DNA of 64,000 bases from Nocardioides flavescens (GTDB lineage: Bacteria; Actinomycetota; Actinomycetes; Propionibacteriales; Nocardioidaceae), in assembly GCF_009823805.1 (NCBI RefSeq), contig NZ_WUEK01000013.1:62001-126000 (forward strand). Reading direction: 5' to 3'. The notes beneath the pieces are model-generated. The model did not search any database. It was not told the origin of the DNA and saw only the letters and a program-made list of their open reading frames with translations. Of this stretch, positions 41,563 to 49,470 are shown in pieces. A program made the translations under genes and the position numbers. How positions within the stretch are numbered: the stretch's first letter is position 1; each line of letters opens with the position of its first letter.

Positions 41563-41742
41563 CCCATTTGGACGACAGGCGAACTAATTCGTCCGGACCC
41601 CTTGACCTGAGTCGTTGACGACGACAACGATGCTTGTGTCCGTCGTCACAGGTCAGCGTCGCCGACCGGACGGACTCCTCCCTCGATCGCCGCCGCGGCC
41701 TCGGCCCCGTCGGCGACCTCTCGGCACCCCAGGAGCTCCCGC

Positions 41743-43860
41743 ATGTCGTTGCGCAGCATCACCAGGTGGACGGGGCTGGCGCTCGCGCTGAGCCTCGGTG
41801 CCGCCGCCCCGGTCCTCACGACCGCACCACCCGCTCAGGCCGTCGACCTCACCCTGCCCTCGCTGTGGCAGGCCTACCAGGACGACTTCATCTTCGGCAC
41901 CTTCGGTGACTGGAGCAGCGAGCAGGCGCGGTACCACTACCGCACCAACAGCCCGGCCAACTCGCTCAAGCTCGATGCCCAGATCGGCAACAACCCGACC
42001 AACAGCCTGTCGCGGCAGACCTACGTCGCCGCGGTGGCACGCATCGATGCCGACACGAGCCTCTCCGAGGCGGAGAAGGCCGACGCGATCCAGGACGCCA
42101 ACGAGCACGTCGTCCTGCAGCCCACCACGGGCAACGGCCAGTCCGAGGCCGTCCTGAAGGCGGTCCAGGCCTACAACGCGGCCAACGCGCTGCCGCCCGC
42201 GCAGCGCAAGGTGGTGCGCGCCCACGTGCTGGCCTGGCACGGCGGCCAGCAGCCCAACTACTTCTTCACCAACGGCTTCACCTACGACGCCGCCAACCCC
42301 GACTGGGCGAGCAAGCAGACGATGCTCAAGCGGCTCGACGACTACATCCGCCAGATGATGGCGAAGTACAAGCCCTACCAGGACGTCATCTACTCCTGGG
42401 ACGTCGTCAACGAGGCCATCGACGACTACTCCGGGCAGATCCGCAACGCCCAGGACCCGCAGGTCGGCCAGTGGGGCCGGATCTTCCGCACCCCCTCGCT
42501 CGACGCCACCCCCGACGAGCGGCTGCGCGTCGAGTCGGCGTGGGTGCGTCAGGCCTTCGCTTCGGCGCGGAAGTGGTCGGCGGCCAACGGCGAGACCTGG
42601 AAGCTCTACTACAACGACTACCAGGACTCGAACAAGCTCTACGAGCCCAAGCTGAGCCAGACCATCAAGATGCTCCGACCGATCTACGCCGCCGGCAACA
42701 TCGACGGCTACGGCATGCAGGGTCGCCTGTCCTCGGTCTACCCGAGCATCAACCAGCTGCGCGCCCAGGTGACCGCCGGGCTGACCGTGGCGAACGAGGT
42801 CTCGATCAGCGAGTCCGACATCCGCAGCGACTTCGAGCTGAACCCGGACTACGACGCCACCCAGCCCACCCGCCCGGTGACGGCCGCCGACGCCGACGAC
42901 CCGCGCGGCCAGTGGCCGGCGTTCGGCTCCTGCTCGTGGGCCAACCGCACCGCGGCCAACGGCAACACCTTCGACACCTGCAACTCGCCGGTGCGCCGCA
43001 TCCCCGACTGGGGCACCGGAACCAACACCCCGCTCGCCGACTCCCCGGCGATCATGACCCGCCAGGCCGACTACGCCGCCGACTGGATGGACCTGCTGCT
43101 GTCGTTCGGCGACAAGATCAAGGCCTACCAGTTCGACGGGTTGTCCGACACGAGCACCTTCAACCGCTTCGACGGCGCCCACCTGTGGTCGGGCGCGGCC
43201 GACCGGCACGAGAAGTACTCCTTCTTCTCCGTCCTCGGCGCCCCGGCGCGCAAGAAGATGCGCGCCGCCATCGCGGTCGACGCCGGGGACGCCGCGCGGT
43301 GGACGCCCGACAGCTGGTCGACGTACGCCGCCGCACGGCAGCGCGCGCAGTCGCTGGTCGGGGTGCGGATCTACACCATCGACGCCGTGAACGACGTGAC
43401 CTCGGCGACCACCGCGCTCACCGAGGCCCGGCTCGCGCTGGTGCCGCGCCAGGGCACGACCGTCCCGCCGACGACCACGCCCACCACCCCCACCACGCCC
43501 ACCACGCCCACGACCCCGGCCCCCACCGGGGCCAAGGGCACCGTGGCGGCGAAGGTGAAGGTCGTCCGCGCACCGCGGACCACCGCGCCCGGCCGGCTCC
43601 AGGTGCGACTGCGGACGCTCACCAGCCCGACCGGCTCCGCGGCCGGCGCGGGCACGGCACCGTCCGGCACGGTCACCGTCGAGCTGACCCACCGCGGTCG
43701 TACCGTCGAGCGCGTCGGCACCGTCGAGGACGGCGTCGTGCGGCTCAAGGTGCACCGGCTCGCCCGGGGCACCTGGAAGCTGACGCTCAGCTACGCCGGG
43801 TCCTCGGCGTACGAGCCGCTCGCGGAGCAGCGGGCCGGGAAGCTGCGCGTGCGCCGCTGA
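41743..43860 (+). CDS. Secreted GH10 endo-1,4-beta-xylanase
   Basis: 705 residues. Signal peptide to about residue 33 (LALALSLGAAAPVLTTAPPAQA). The GH10 barrel has HVLAWH in strand 3, the acid/base Glu in SWDVVNEAI (Glu224) and the nucleophile Glu in VSISESDI (Glu357; the family norm is ITELD, so this strand is slightly atypical). A region with two cysteines and an insertion follows, then a Thr-Pro repeat linker (about residues 565-590) and a C-terminal Ig-like beta domain. It would cut xylan outside the cell. AGGAG lies 9 nt before the ATG. The operator-like site upstream suggests sugar control. Confidence 0.88.
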   Translation: MSLRSITRWTGLALALSLGAAAPVLTTAPPAQAVDLTLPSLWQAYQDDFIFGTFGDWSSEQARYHYRTNSPANSLKLDAQIGNNPTNSLSRQTYVAAVARIDADTSLSEAEKADAIQDANEHVVLQPTTGNGQSEAVLKAVQAYNAANALPPAQRKVVRAHVLAWHGGQQPNYFFTNGFTYDAANPDWASKQTMLKRLDDYIRQMMAKYKPYQDVIYSWDVVNEAIDDYSGQIRNAQDPQVGQWGRIFRTPSLDATPDERLRVESAWVRQAFASARKWSAANGETWKLYYNDYQDSNKLYEPKLSQTIKMLRPIYAAGNIDGYGMQGRLSSVYPSINQLRAQVTAGLTVANEVSISESDIRSDFELNPDYDATQPTRPVTAADADDPRGQWPAFGSCSWANRTAANGNTFDTCNSPVRRIPDWGTGTNTPLADSPAIMTRQADYAADWMDLLLSFGDKIKAYQFDGLSDTSTFNRFDGAHLWSGAADRHEKYSFFSVLGAPARKKMRAAIAVDAGDAARWTPDSWSTYAAARQRAQSLVGVRIYTIDAVNDVTSATTALTEARLALVPRQGTTVPPTTTPTTPTTPTTPTTPAPTGAKGTVAAKVKVVRAPRTTAPGRLQVRLRTLTSPTGSAAGAGTAPSGTVTVELTHRGRTVERVGTVEDGVVRLKVHRLARGTWKLTLSYAGSSAYEPLAEQRAGKLRVRR

Positions 43861-43880
43861 CCGCTCCTCCGCCATCCACC

Positions 43881-43912
43881 AGCACGCCCCGGCCTCCCGG
43901 CCGGGGCGTGCT
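43881..43912. terminator. Intrinsic-type hairpin after xylanase gene
   Basis: Perfect 14-bp stem AGCACGCCCCGGCC and its complement with a 4-nt loop, 20 bp after the stop codon. No T-run follows, as is usual for actinobacterial terminators. Confidence 0.75.
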
Positions 43913-43946
43913 GTGCCGTGCGCCAGGGCGCGGGTACAGAACGCAC

Positions 43947-44831
43947 ATGAAGACACGCACACTCGGCAACGCGACCACCGGCACCGTCGAGGTCGGAGCG
44001 ATCGGGCTCGGACTCATGACCTTCGACCAGACCGGCACCCAGCCCCGCCAGCAGCTGCTCGACACCGTCTCGGCGGCGCTCGAGGCCGGCGTGACGCTCT
44101 TCGACACCGCCGACGCCTACGGCCCCGGTGACGCGAAGGGCATCGACGCCCAGGGCGAGAACGAGCGCCTCATCGCCTCCCTGCTCGACGAGCTCGGCGT
44201 GCGCGACCAGGTGCTGCTCGCCACCAAGGGCGGCCACGTGCGCACCGACGGCGGGGGCTGGGACACCGACAGCAGCGCCGCGCACCTGCGCGCGGCCGTC
44301 GACCACTCGCTGCAGCGGCTCGGCGTCGACCAGATCGCCCTGTGGCAGCACCACCGCCCCGACCCGGACGTGGCCTACGACGAGGTGATCGAGACCCTCG
44401 CCGAGATCGCCGGCACCGGCAAGGTGCGGATGATCGGGCTCTCCAACGCCGACGAGCAGCAGATCCGGGCGGCCAAGGAGGTGCTGGGCGACGCACTGGT
44501 GAGCGTGCAGAACCAGTTCTCCCCCGCGTTCCGCAGCAGCCGCTCCGAGATCGACGTGTGCGCGGAGCTCGGTCTGGCGTTCCTGCCGTGGAGCCCGCTC
44601 GGCGGGCTCGGCGACGCCAAGGAGCTCGCCGACAAGCACCCGGCGTTCGCCCGCGTCGCGGAGGACCGCGGGGTCAGCCCCCAGCAGGTCGCGCTGGCCT
44701 GGGAGCTCGCGCAGTCGCCCGTCGTCATCCCGATCCCGGGTGCCAAGCGACCTCAGTCGGTCCGCGACTCCGCGCAGGCCGCGGACCTCGAGCTCACGTC
44801 CGAGGAGCTGTCGGCGCTCGACGCCGACTGA
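43947..44831 (+). CDS. Aldo/keto reductase
   Basis: 294 residues of the AKR superfamily. Catalytic tetrad positions are visible: Asp and Tyr in TLFDTADAYG, Lys in LLATKGG, and His in ALWQHHRPDP. The NADPH-binding C-terminus has IPIPGAKRPQSVRDSAQA. The substrate is unknown. It overlaps at its 3' end with the convergent PAP2 gene by 38 bp. Confidence 0.9.
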   Translation: MKTRTLGNATTGTVEVGAIGLGLMTFDQTGTQPRQQLLDTVSAALEAGVTLFDTADAYGPGDAKGIDAQGENERLIASLLDELGVRDQVLLATKGGHVRTDGGGWDTDSSAAHLRAAVDHSLQRLGVDQIALWQHHRPDPDVAYDEVIETLAEIAGTGKVRMIGLSNADEQQIRAAKEVLGDALVSVQNQFSPAFRSSRSEIDVCAELGLAFLPWSPLGGLGDAKELADKHPAFARVAEDRGVSPQQVALAWELAQSPVVIPIPGAKRPQSVRDSAQAADLELTSEELSALDAD

Positions 44832-45666
44832 CTGCCCGCGCGACCAGCGCTCCCGTCAGCACGGCGACCACCGCGGTCGCCCAGCCGGCGAGCACGTCGA
44901 CCACGTAGTGCTCGCCGGTGTAGACGAGCGTCAGGCCCATCAGCAGCACGTACGCCGCCAGCGCGGCGCGGGCCGCGCGCCCGACGACCGGCCACAGGAA
45001 CAGCGTGACCAGCAGGGCGCTGCCCGCGTGGAGCGACGGCATCGCGGCGACCGGGTTGCTGATGCCCTGCGCCAGCCCCAGCAGGTCGGCGACCGGCTGC
45101 AGGTGCAGCTGCTCCCAGCCGAGCGCGGAGAGTCGCTGCACCCCGTGCGGCCCGTCGCCGTACGTCATCCACGGCGGGGACGCGGGGTAGACGACGTAGC
45201 CGCCGATGCCGACGAGCGTGAAGGCCAGCAGCGTCACCAGCCACCGGGTGAAGCAGGCGCGCAGCGCGAACCACACGACAGCGGTGAGCACCGGGATGGC
45301 GACGAAGTGGGTCGCGTAGACCAGCGCCCCGACGGCGTCGTACCAGTGCGCACCGCCGTCGTGCAGACGCTCCTGGAGCCAGGACGACGGCAGGGTGCCG
45401 AAGAGCCAGCGGTCGGCGTCGGCGGGGGCCGTGGTGTGCAACGCGGCGCCGATCCGGTTGCGTGATCCGGCGGCGACCCCGTCGGCGTGCAGCGGTGCGC
45501 TCACCCACCCCGCGACGGCGTAGGCGAGCAGCAGCAGGCTGAGCGGCGACCAGGCGATGAGCAGCTGGGCGATCGGGCCGTGACGGGTCGCGCGTCTCGA
45601 TGTCCGGTGACCCTGCGGGGGCGCGAGGTCGAGATCGAGGGGGCCGGTCGAGCGGACGACCGTCAC
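44794..45666 (-). CDS. PAP2-family membrane phosphatase
   Basis: 290 residues with about six transmembrane helices (for example PLSLLLLAYAVAGWV, LVTLLAFTLVGIGGYVVYP and AALAAYVLLMGLTLVYTG). Active-site motifs are in AAMPSLHAGSALLV (SxxxH) and YTGEHYVVDVLAGW (the final His-Asp). It removes phosphate from a lipid or prenyl phosphate or transfers a head group, as in inositol-phosphoceramide-like synthases. It is the last gene of the carotenoid operon, coupled to the acyltransferase by a GTGA overlap. A role in carotenoid or membrane lipid assembly is inferred. Confidence 0.85.
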   Translation of the reverse strand: MTVVRSTGPLDLDLAPPQGHRTSRRATRHGPIAQLLIAWSPLSLLLLAYAVAGWVSAPLHADGVAAGSRNRIGAALHTTAPADADRWLFGTLPSSWLQERLHDGGAHWYDAVGALVYATHFVAIPVLTAVVWFALRACFTRWLVTLLAFTLVGIGGYVVYPASPPWMTYGDGPHGVQRLSALGWEQLHLQPVADLLGLAQGISNPVAAMPSLHAGSALLVTLFLWPVVGRAARAALAAYVLLMGLTLVYTGEHYVVDVLAGWATAVVAVLTGALVARAVSRRRAPTAPRT

Positions 45667-46163
45667 GCGGTCGGGCCCGCACGCCGCGCGCGTCGCGCCT
45701 GCACCGAGACGATGCGGGCGCGGTTGTAGCGCTGGATCGCGATGAACGGCGCGTTGACCGCGACGCCGTAGCCCACCAGCACCCCGGCGGCCACCGGCGG
45801 GTTGAACAGCACGAACAACGGCCCGCACGCCATCGCCCACCAGTGGGCGAGCTCGGCGCGGCGCGTCTCGCGCACGAAGCGCGCGAGCCCGACGTCGTCG
45901 AGCGCGGGCAGCGCCCGTTTGGTCATGCCCCCGCGGAAGAGGTCCCCCGCCTCGGGCACGCGGTCCTTCCAGCGGTGGATGCGCACGTGCCGCCGGTACC
46001 ACCCTCCGCCCTGCTCGAATCGTCGCAGTCGCAGGAGCCAGCCCTCCCGGCTCAGCCGCGCGTCGCCGAGCCGGTGTGCGGCGTAGCCCGTGAGGGCGTG
46101 GCACAGGGCCCACAGGGCGACGTCGAGCACCACCGTCCAGGCCTGGGGCAGGACCAGCCCCAT
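45663..46163 (-). CDS. CrtO-like glycosyl-carotenoid acyltransferase
   Basis: 166 residues. Two or three hydrophobic helices (VVLDVALWALCHALTGYAAHRL, WWAMACGPLFVLFNPPVAAGVLVGYGVAVNAPFIAIQ) flank the motif WYRRHVRIHRWKDRVPEAGDLFRGGMTKR. This is characteristic of glycosyl-4,4'-diaponeurosporenoate acyltransferases, which esterify the sugar of a carotenoid glycoside with a fatty acid. Length is normal for the family. It lies after a GT2 glycosyltransferase, 28 bp apart, exactly the step that should precede it. Confidence 0.88.
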   Translation of the reverse strand: MGLVLPQAWTVVLDVALWALCHALTGYAAHRLGDARLSREGWLLRLRRFEQGGGWYRRHVRIHRWKDRVPEAGDLFRGGMTKRALPALDDVGLARFVRETRRAELAHWWAMACGPLFVLFNPPVAAGVLVGYGVAVNAPFIAIQRYNRARIVSVQARRARRAGPTA

Positions 46164-46191
46164 CCCTAGTGGCCCATCTCAGTGGTCCATC

Positions 46192-47355
46192 TCAGTGGTC
46201 CTCGGTGCGCAGCCGTCCCAGACCGGTCGGCACGGCGCGCCCGCGCCAGCGCACGGAGCCGCGCACACCGGTGAGCAGCACCGAGCGCGCGAAGACGAGG
46301 TCGAAGGCCAGGAGCGTCACGGGGAAGAGCAGCCAGGTCCACCACGCGAAGGAGCCGATGCGCCGCAGCACCGAGCGCAGCTGCGCGGCCACCCCCGCCC
46401 AGGCGAGCACCCAGGCCGTCGCGACGACCGAGGTCGGCACATCGGGGTCGGCGGGGGCGCCGCTCAGCAGCCCCACCAGCCAGGTCAGGGCGCCGACGGC
46501 GACGGCGTGGTGGGCCGCGACCCAGCCGGTCACCGCCGCGGCCGGCAGCGGCGAGGTGGCGGCGGCACCGGAGGCGAAGTTCTTGGTCCAGCCCTCGATC
46601 AGCTGGCGCGGCCCGGCGGGGTACATCCGCATCCGGGCGGCGCGACCGCCCACGAGGCAGCGCACCGGCAGCCCGACGCGGTCGTAGGCCCGGGCCAGCG
46701 CGACGTCGTCGAGCACCTCCGCGCGCACGGCGGCGTGGGTGCCGGCGGCCACCCAGTCGGCCTTGGAGGTGAGCAGCACCGGACCGAAGGCCATCGGGCG
46801 CCGCGGCGGCCGCGCCCCGAACCCTCCGCTGGCCAGGAGCGAGACCGCGTTGAAGTAGGCGGAGAGCTGCTCGTAGCCACGGCGTACGACGTGGAACGGC
46901 TGCACGGACAGCAGGCCCTGCGGGCGGGCGGCGTACGTCGTGAGCAGGCCGCCGAGCGCACCGGGCTCGAGCTCGGTGTCGGCGTCGAGGAAGAGCAGCA
47001 GGTCGCCGCGGGCGGCACTCGCGCCCTGGTGGCAGGCCCACGCCTTGCCGGTCCAGCCGGACGGCGGGCCGTGAAGGGTCAGCACCGTCGCTCCGGCCTC
47101 CCGGGCGATCCGGGCGGTGGCGTCGCGCGAGCCGTCGTCGACGACCACGACCTCCGCGGGTGCGGGGTCGAGGCGGGCGAGGGAGGCGAGCAGCACCGGC
47201 AGCCTCGCCTCCTCGTCGCGCGCCGGCACGACGACCGAGACCGTCCGCGCGAGTCCCGGAGCCCGGGTCTCGCGCAGCGAGTGGAGGCTGCCGCGGAGCC
47301 AGTGCACGCCCGCGGCCGTGGCGAGCAGGAGCAGCAGGGAGGTCAGGGCGTTCAC
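46192..47355 (-). CDS. Carotenoid glycosyltransferase, GT2 (CrtQ-like)
   Basis: 387 residues, GTG start at 47355 overlapping the P450 stop. An N-terminal membrane anchor is followed by a GT2 fold: SVVVPARDEEARLP, VVVDDGSRDAT, DxD in LLFLDADTELEPG, and RQLIEGWTKN as the acceptor motif. The last 110 residues hold several transmembrane helices. Homologues transfer glucose to carotenoid hydroxyl or carboxyl groups at the membrane. Context (P450 before, acyltransferase after) supports this role. Confidence 0.87.
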   Translation of the reverse strand: MNALTSLLLLLATAAGVHWLRGSLHSLRETRAPGLARTVSVVVPARDEEARLPVLLASLARLDPAPAEVVVVDDGSRDATARIAREAGATVLTLHGPPSGWTGKAWACHQGASAARGDLLLFLDADTELEPGALGGLLTTYAARPQGLLSVQPFHVVRRGYEQLSAYFNAVSLLASGGFGARPPRRPMAFGPVLLTSKADWVAAGTHAAVRAEVLDDVALARAYDRVGLPVRCLVGGRAARMRMYPAGPRQLIEGWTKNFASGAAATSPLPAAAVTGWVAAHHAVAVGALTWLVGLLSGAPADPDVPTSVVATAWVLAWAGVAAQLRSVLRRIGSFAWWTWLLFPVTLLAFDLVFARSVLLTGVRGSVRWRGRAVPTGLGRLRTEDH

Positions 47356-48719
47356 GCCGCCCGCCCGGCGCGGCCCGCGCGACGCGTCAGCACCAGCGGC
47401 ATCCCGCCCTGCGGGTGCACCGCCACCCGGGCCTGGTGGCGGGGGCGGGTCCAGCCCGCCGGCAGGTCGAGTCGGTAGGCCGCGAGCACGCGGCTCAGCA
47501 CCAGCACCATCTCCCCGATGGCGAACTCGCGACCGATGCACAGCCGCGGGCCCAGGCCGAACGGCGCGTAGGCCGTGCGGCCGGCGCCCTCGACGAGGAA
47601 GCGCTCCGGGTCGAAGGCGAGCGGGTCGGGCCACGACTCCTCGCGGCGGTGCAGCAGCCAGGGGCTGACGATCACCGTGGTGCCCGCCGGCACGTCGACG
47701 CCGCTGACGGTGTCGGGCCTGTGCGAGCGGCGCGAGACGACCCAAGCCGGCGGGAAGAGCCGCAGCGCCTCGTCGACCACCGCGCGGGTCCAGGGCAGGT
47801 CGCTGCGGTGCGACAGCATCGAGACCCGGCCGGGGTGGGCGGCCAGCTCGGCGTGCACGCGCTCCTGCGCCTCGGGGTGCTCGGCCAGCAGCATGAGGGT
47901 CCACGCGAGGCTCGCGGCCACCGTCTCGTGGCCGGCGATGATCATCGTGATCAGCTCGTCGCGGATCGCACCGTCGTCGAGGCCGCTGTCGATGAGGAGT
48001 CCGAGCAGATCGTCACCGCCGCTCGCGCCGCGGGCGCGGCGCTCGGCGATCAGCTGGCCCGAGACGGTGGTGAGCCGGCGGCGCGCGGTGCGCAGACGGA
48101 GGTTGAGCGGCGTGGGCACCCACGGCGGGATCGGCAGCAGCGCACGCCCGAGCCGCACGACCAGCCGGGCGGCGTCGTCGGAGGCGTCGACGAGCTCGTG
48201 GGCGCTGCCGGACAGGTCGGCGGAGAACAGCGCGCGCCCCACCGCGTCGAGGGCGACCCGCAGCACGGCCGGGGCCAGGTCGACCGTCCCGCCGGCGTGC
48301 GCCGACCACTCGCTCACCGCCTCGTCGGCGGCGTCGAGCACCTGCTCGCCGATCCGGTCCAGCCGCTCGTGGTGGAACGCCGGCGCCGCGGCCCGGCGGT
48401 GCGTGATCCAGCTCGACTCGGCCGAGGCCAGCAGCCCCGGTCCGGTGACGCGCGCCAGGGCGGCGTACTGGATGGTCTCCTTGCCCCAGTTGCGGGCGTT
48501 GCCCTGGAGGACGTGGCGCACCCCGTCGGGCTCGTTGACGAGCAGCACCGCCGCGCCCGGCACGGGGAACGCCGCGAGGTCGCCGTACTCCTCGCGCACG
48601 CGCTGGAGGTAGCTCAGCGGGTCGGAGCGGATGGCCGGGAGCACCTTGGCCATGTCCTGCGACCTCGGCCCGGGCAGGCCGAGGTCGATCGGGTCGGCGG
48701 CCCAGTCGCGCAGGCTCAC
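47352..48719 (-). CDS. Cytochrome P450, probable carotenoid hydroxylase (CYP175-like)
   Basis: 455 residues. I-helix AGHETVAASLAW, ExxR in DEALRLFPPAW, and heme loop FGLGPRLCIGREFA with the Cys ligand. The N-terminal part (VRHVLQGNARNWGKETIQY, GLLASAESSWITHRRAAAPAFHHERL) resembles CYP175A1 of Thermus, a beta-carotene 3-hydroxylase, rather than typical actinobacterial P450s. GTG at 48719 overlaps the lycopene cyclase stop. Placed directly after the cyclase pair, it most likely hydroxylates the beta rings. No ferredoxin gene is nearby. Confidence 0.87.
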   Translation of the reverse strand: MSLRDWAADPIDLGLPGPRSQDMAKVLPAIRSDPLSYLQRVREEYGDLAAFPVPGAAVLLVNEPDGVRHVLQGNARNWGKETIQYAALARVTGPGLLASAESSWITHRRAAAPAFHHERLDRIGEQVLDAADEAVSEWSAHAGGTVDLAPAVLRVALDAVGRALFSADLSGSAHELVDASDDAARLVVRLGRALLPIPPWVPTPLNLRLRTARRRLTTVSGQLIAERRARGASGGDDLLGLLIDSGLDDGAIRDELITMIIAGHETVAASLAWTLMLLAEHPEAQERVHAELAAHPGRVSMLSHRSDLPWTRAVVDEALRLFPPAWVVSRRSHRPDTVSGVDVPAGTTVIVSPWLLHRREESWPDPLAFDPERFLVEGAGRTAYAPFGLGPRLCIGREFAIGEMVLVLSRVLAAYRLDLPAGWTRPRHQARVAVHPQGGMPLVLTRRAGRAGRAA

Positions 48720-49054
48720 GACGCCTCCGCCGCTGCTCCGCCGCGACCCAGGCGCACCCAGACCGCGCAGGCGATGAGGACCAGCCCGAAGCCGAACCCG
48801 AGGTCCTCGACGGGGGCGTAGAACAGCCGCCCGTCGCCGATCAGCTGCGGCTGGGAGTCGCCGATGATCGCGTCGGCGCGGTAGCGCACGATCTCGCGAC
48901 CCGTCAGCCAGCCGTTGGTGAGCAGCTGGAAGAACACGATGATGGCGTAGGCCAGCCACCAGGTCGCGGTGCTGGTCAGCCGCGTGCGCAGCAGCCAGCG
49001 GTCCACCGCGAGCCCCGCCACGACGGAGACCACGGCGAGCATCGTGTAGGTCAT
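48716..49054 (-). CDS. Lycopene cyclase subunit (CrtYd/CrtYf type)
   Basis: 112 residues with three transmembrane helices: YTMLAVVSVVAGLAVDRW, WWLAYAIIVFFQLLTNG and GFGFGLVLIACAVWV. The sequence FQLLTNGWLTGREIVRY...GRLFYAPVEDLGFGF is the signature of one half of the heterodimeric lycopene cyclases of Gram-positives. It works with the partner encoded immediately upstream (ATGA overlap) to close the ends of lycopene. Whether the rings are beta or epsilon cannot be decided from sequence alone; the P450 favours beta. Confidence 0.88.
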   Translation of the reverse strand: MTYTMLAVVSVVAGLAVDRWLLRTRLTSTATWWLAYAIIVFFQLLTNGWLTGREIVRYRADAIIGDSQPQLIGDGRLFYAPVEDLGFGFGLVLIACAVWVRLGRGGAAAEAS

Positions 49055-49389
49055 CGCCGCAGCACCCACCGACCGCGCCCGGCCCGCACCGCCGCGACCG
49101 CCTCGTAGGTCAGCACCCCGACGAGCGGGATCACGACGAAGAACGAGATCTCCTCGAGCGGGAGCCCCGCGATGCGCCACGGCAGCGTCTGGCCGGCGTC
49201 GAAGCTCCAGTGCCCCACGTGGGTGGCCCACAGGTCCCAGACGAGGTACGGCGTGCCCGCGGCGAGCACCGTCAGCACCAGCCGCCCCGGCTGGCGCAGC
49301 ACGTCGAGACGGAACAGCCAGACCAGCGGCAGCGTGCCGACCAGGCAGAAGGCCAGCATCGCGACGTAGGACCAGTGGACCAGGCTCAC
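49051..49389 (-). CDS. Lycopene cyclase subunit (CrtYc/CrtYe type)
   Basis: 112 residues, three transmembrane helices (VAMLAFCLVGTLPLVWLF, LVLTVLAAGTPYLVWDLWA, FFVVIPLVGVLTYEAV). The motifs DLWATHVGHWSFD and GLPLEEISFF are conserved in the first subunit of heterodimeric lycopene cyclases; the latter carries the Glu pair needed for cyclization. It is the first gene of the six-gene operon. The genes making lycopene (crtE, crtB, crtI) are not in the window. Confidence 0.9.
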   Translation of the reverse strand: MSLVHWSYVAMLAFCLVGTLPLVWLFRLDVLRQPGRLVLTVLAAGTPYLVWDLWATHVGHWSFDAGQTLPWRIAGLPLEEISFFVVIPLVGVLTYEAVAAVRAGRGRWVLRR

Positions 49390-49470
49390 GTGCTCACCAC
49401 GCCCCGCCGGTGCCCGGGCTCGCCGGGCACATGCGCGTCGACCGGGTCACCCCAGCACCGTAGTCGGCCC

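Noticed and set aside
43471..43530. Tandem ACC-CCC triplet pattern in xylanase gene as a mobile or regulatory repeat
   Set aside because: It encodes the Thr-Pro linker between catalytic and C-terminal domains and is ordinary for secreted hydrolases.
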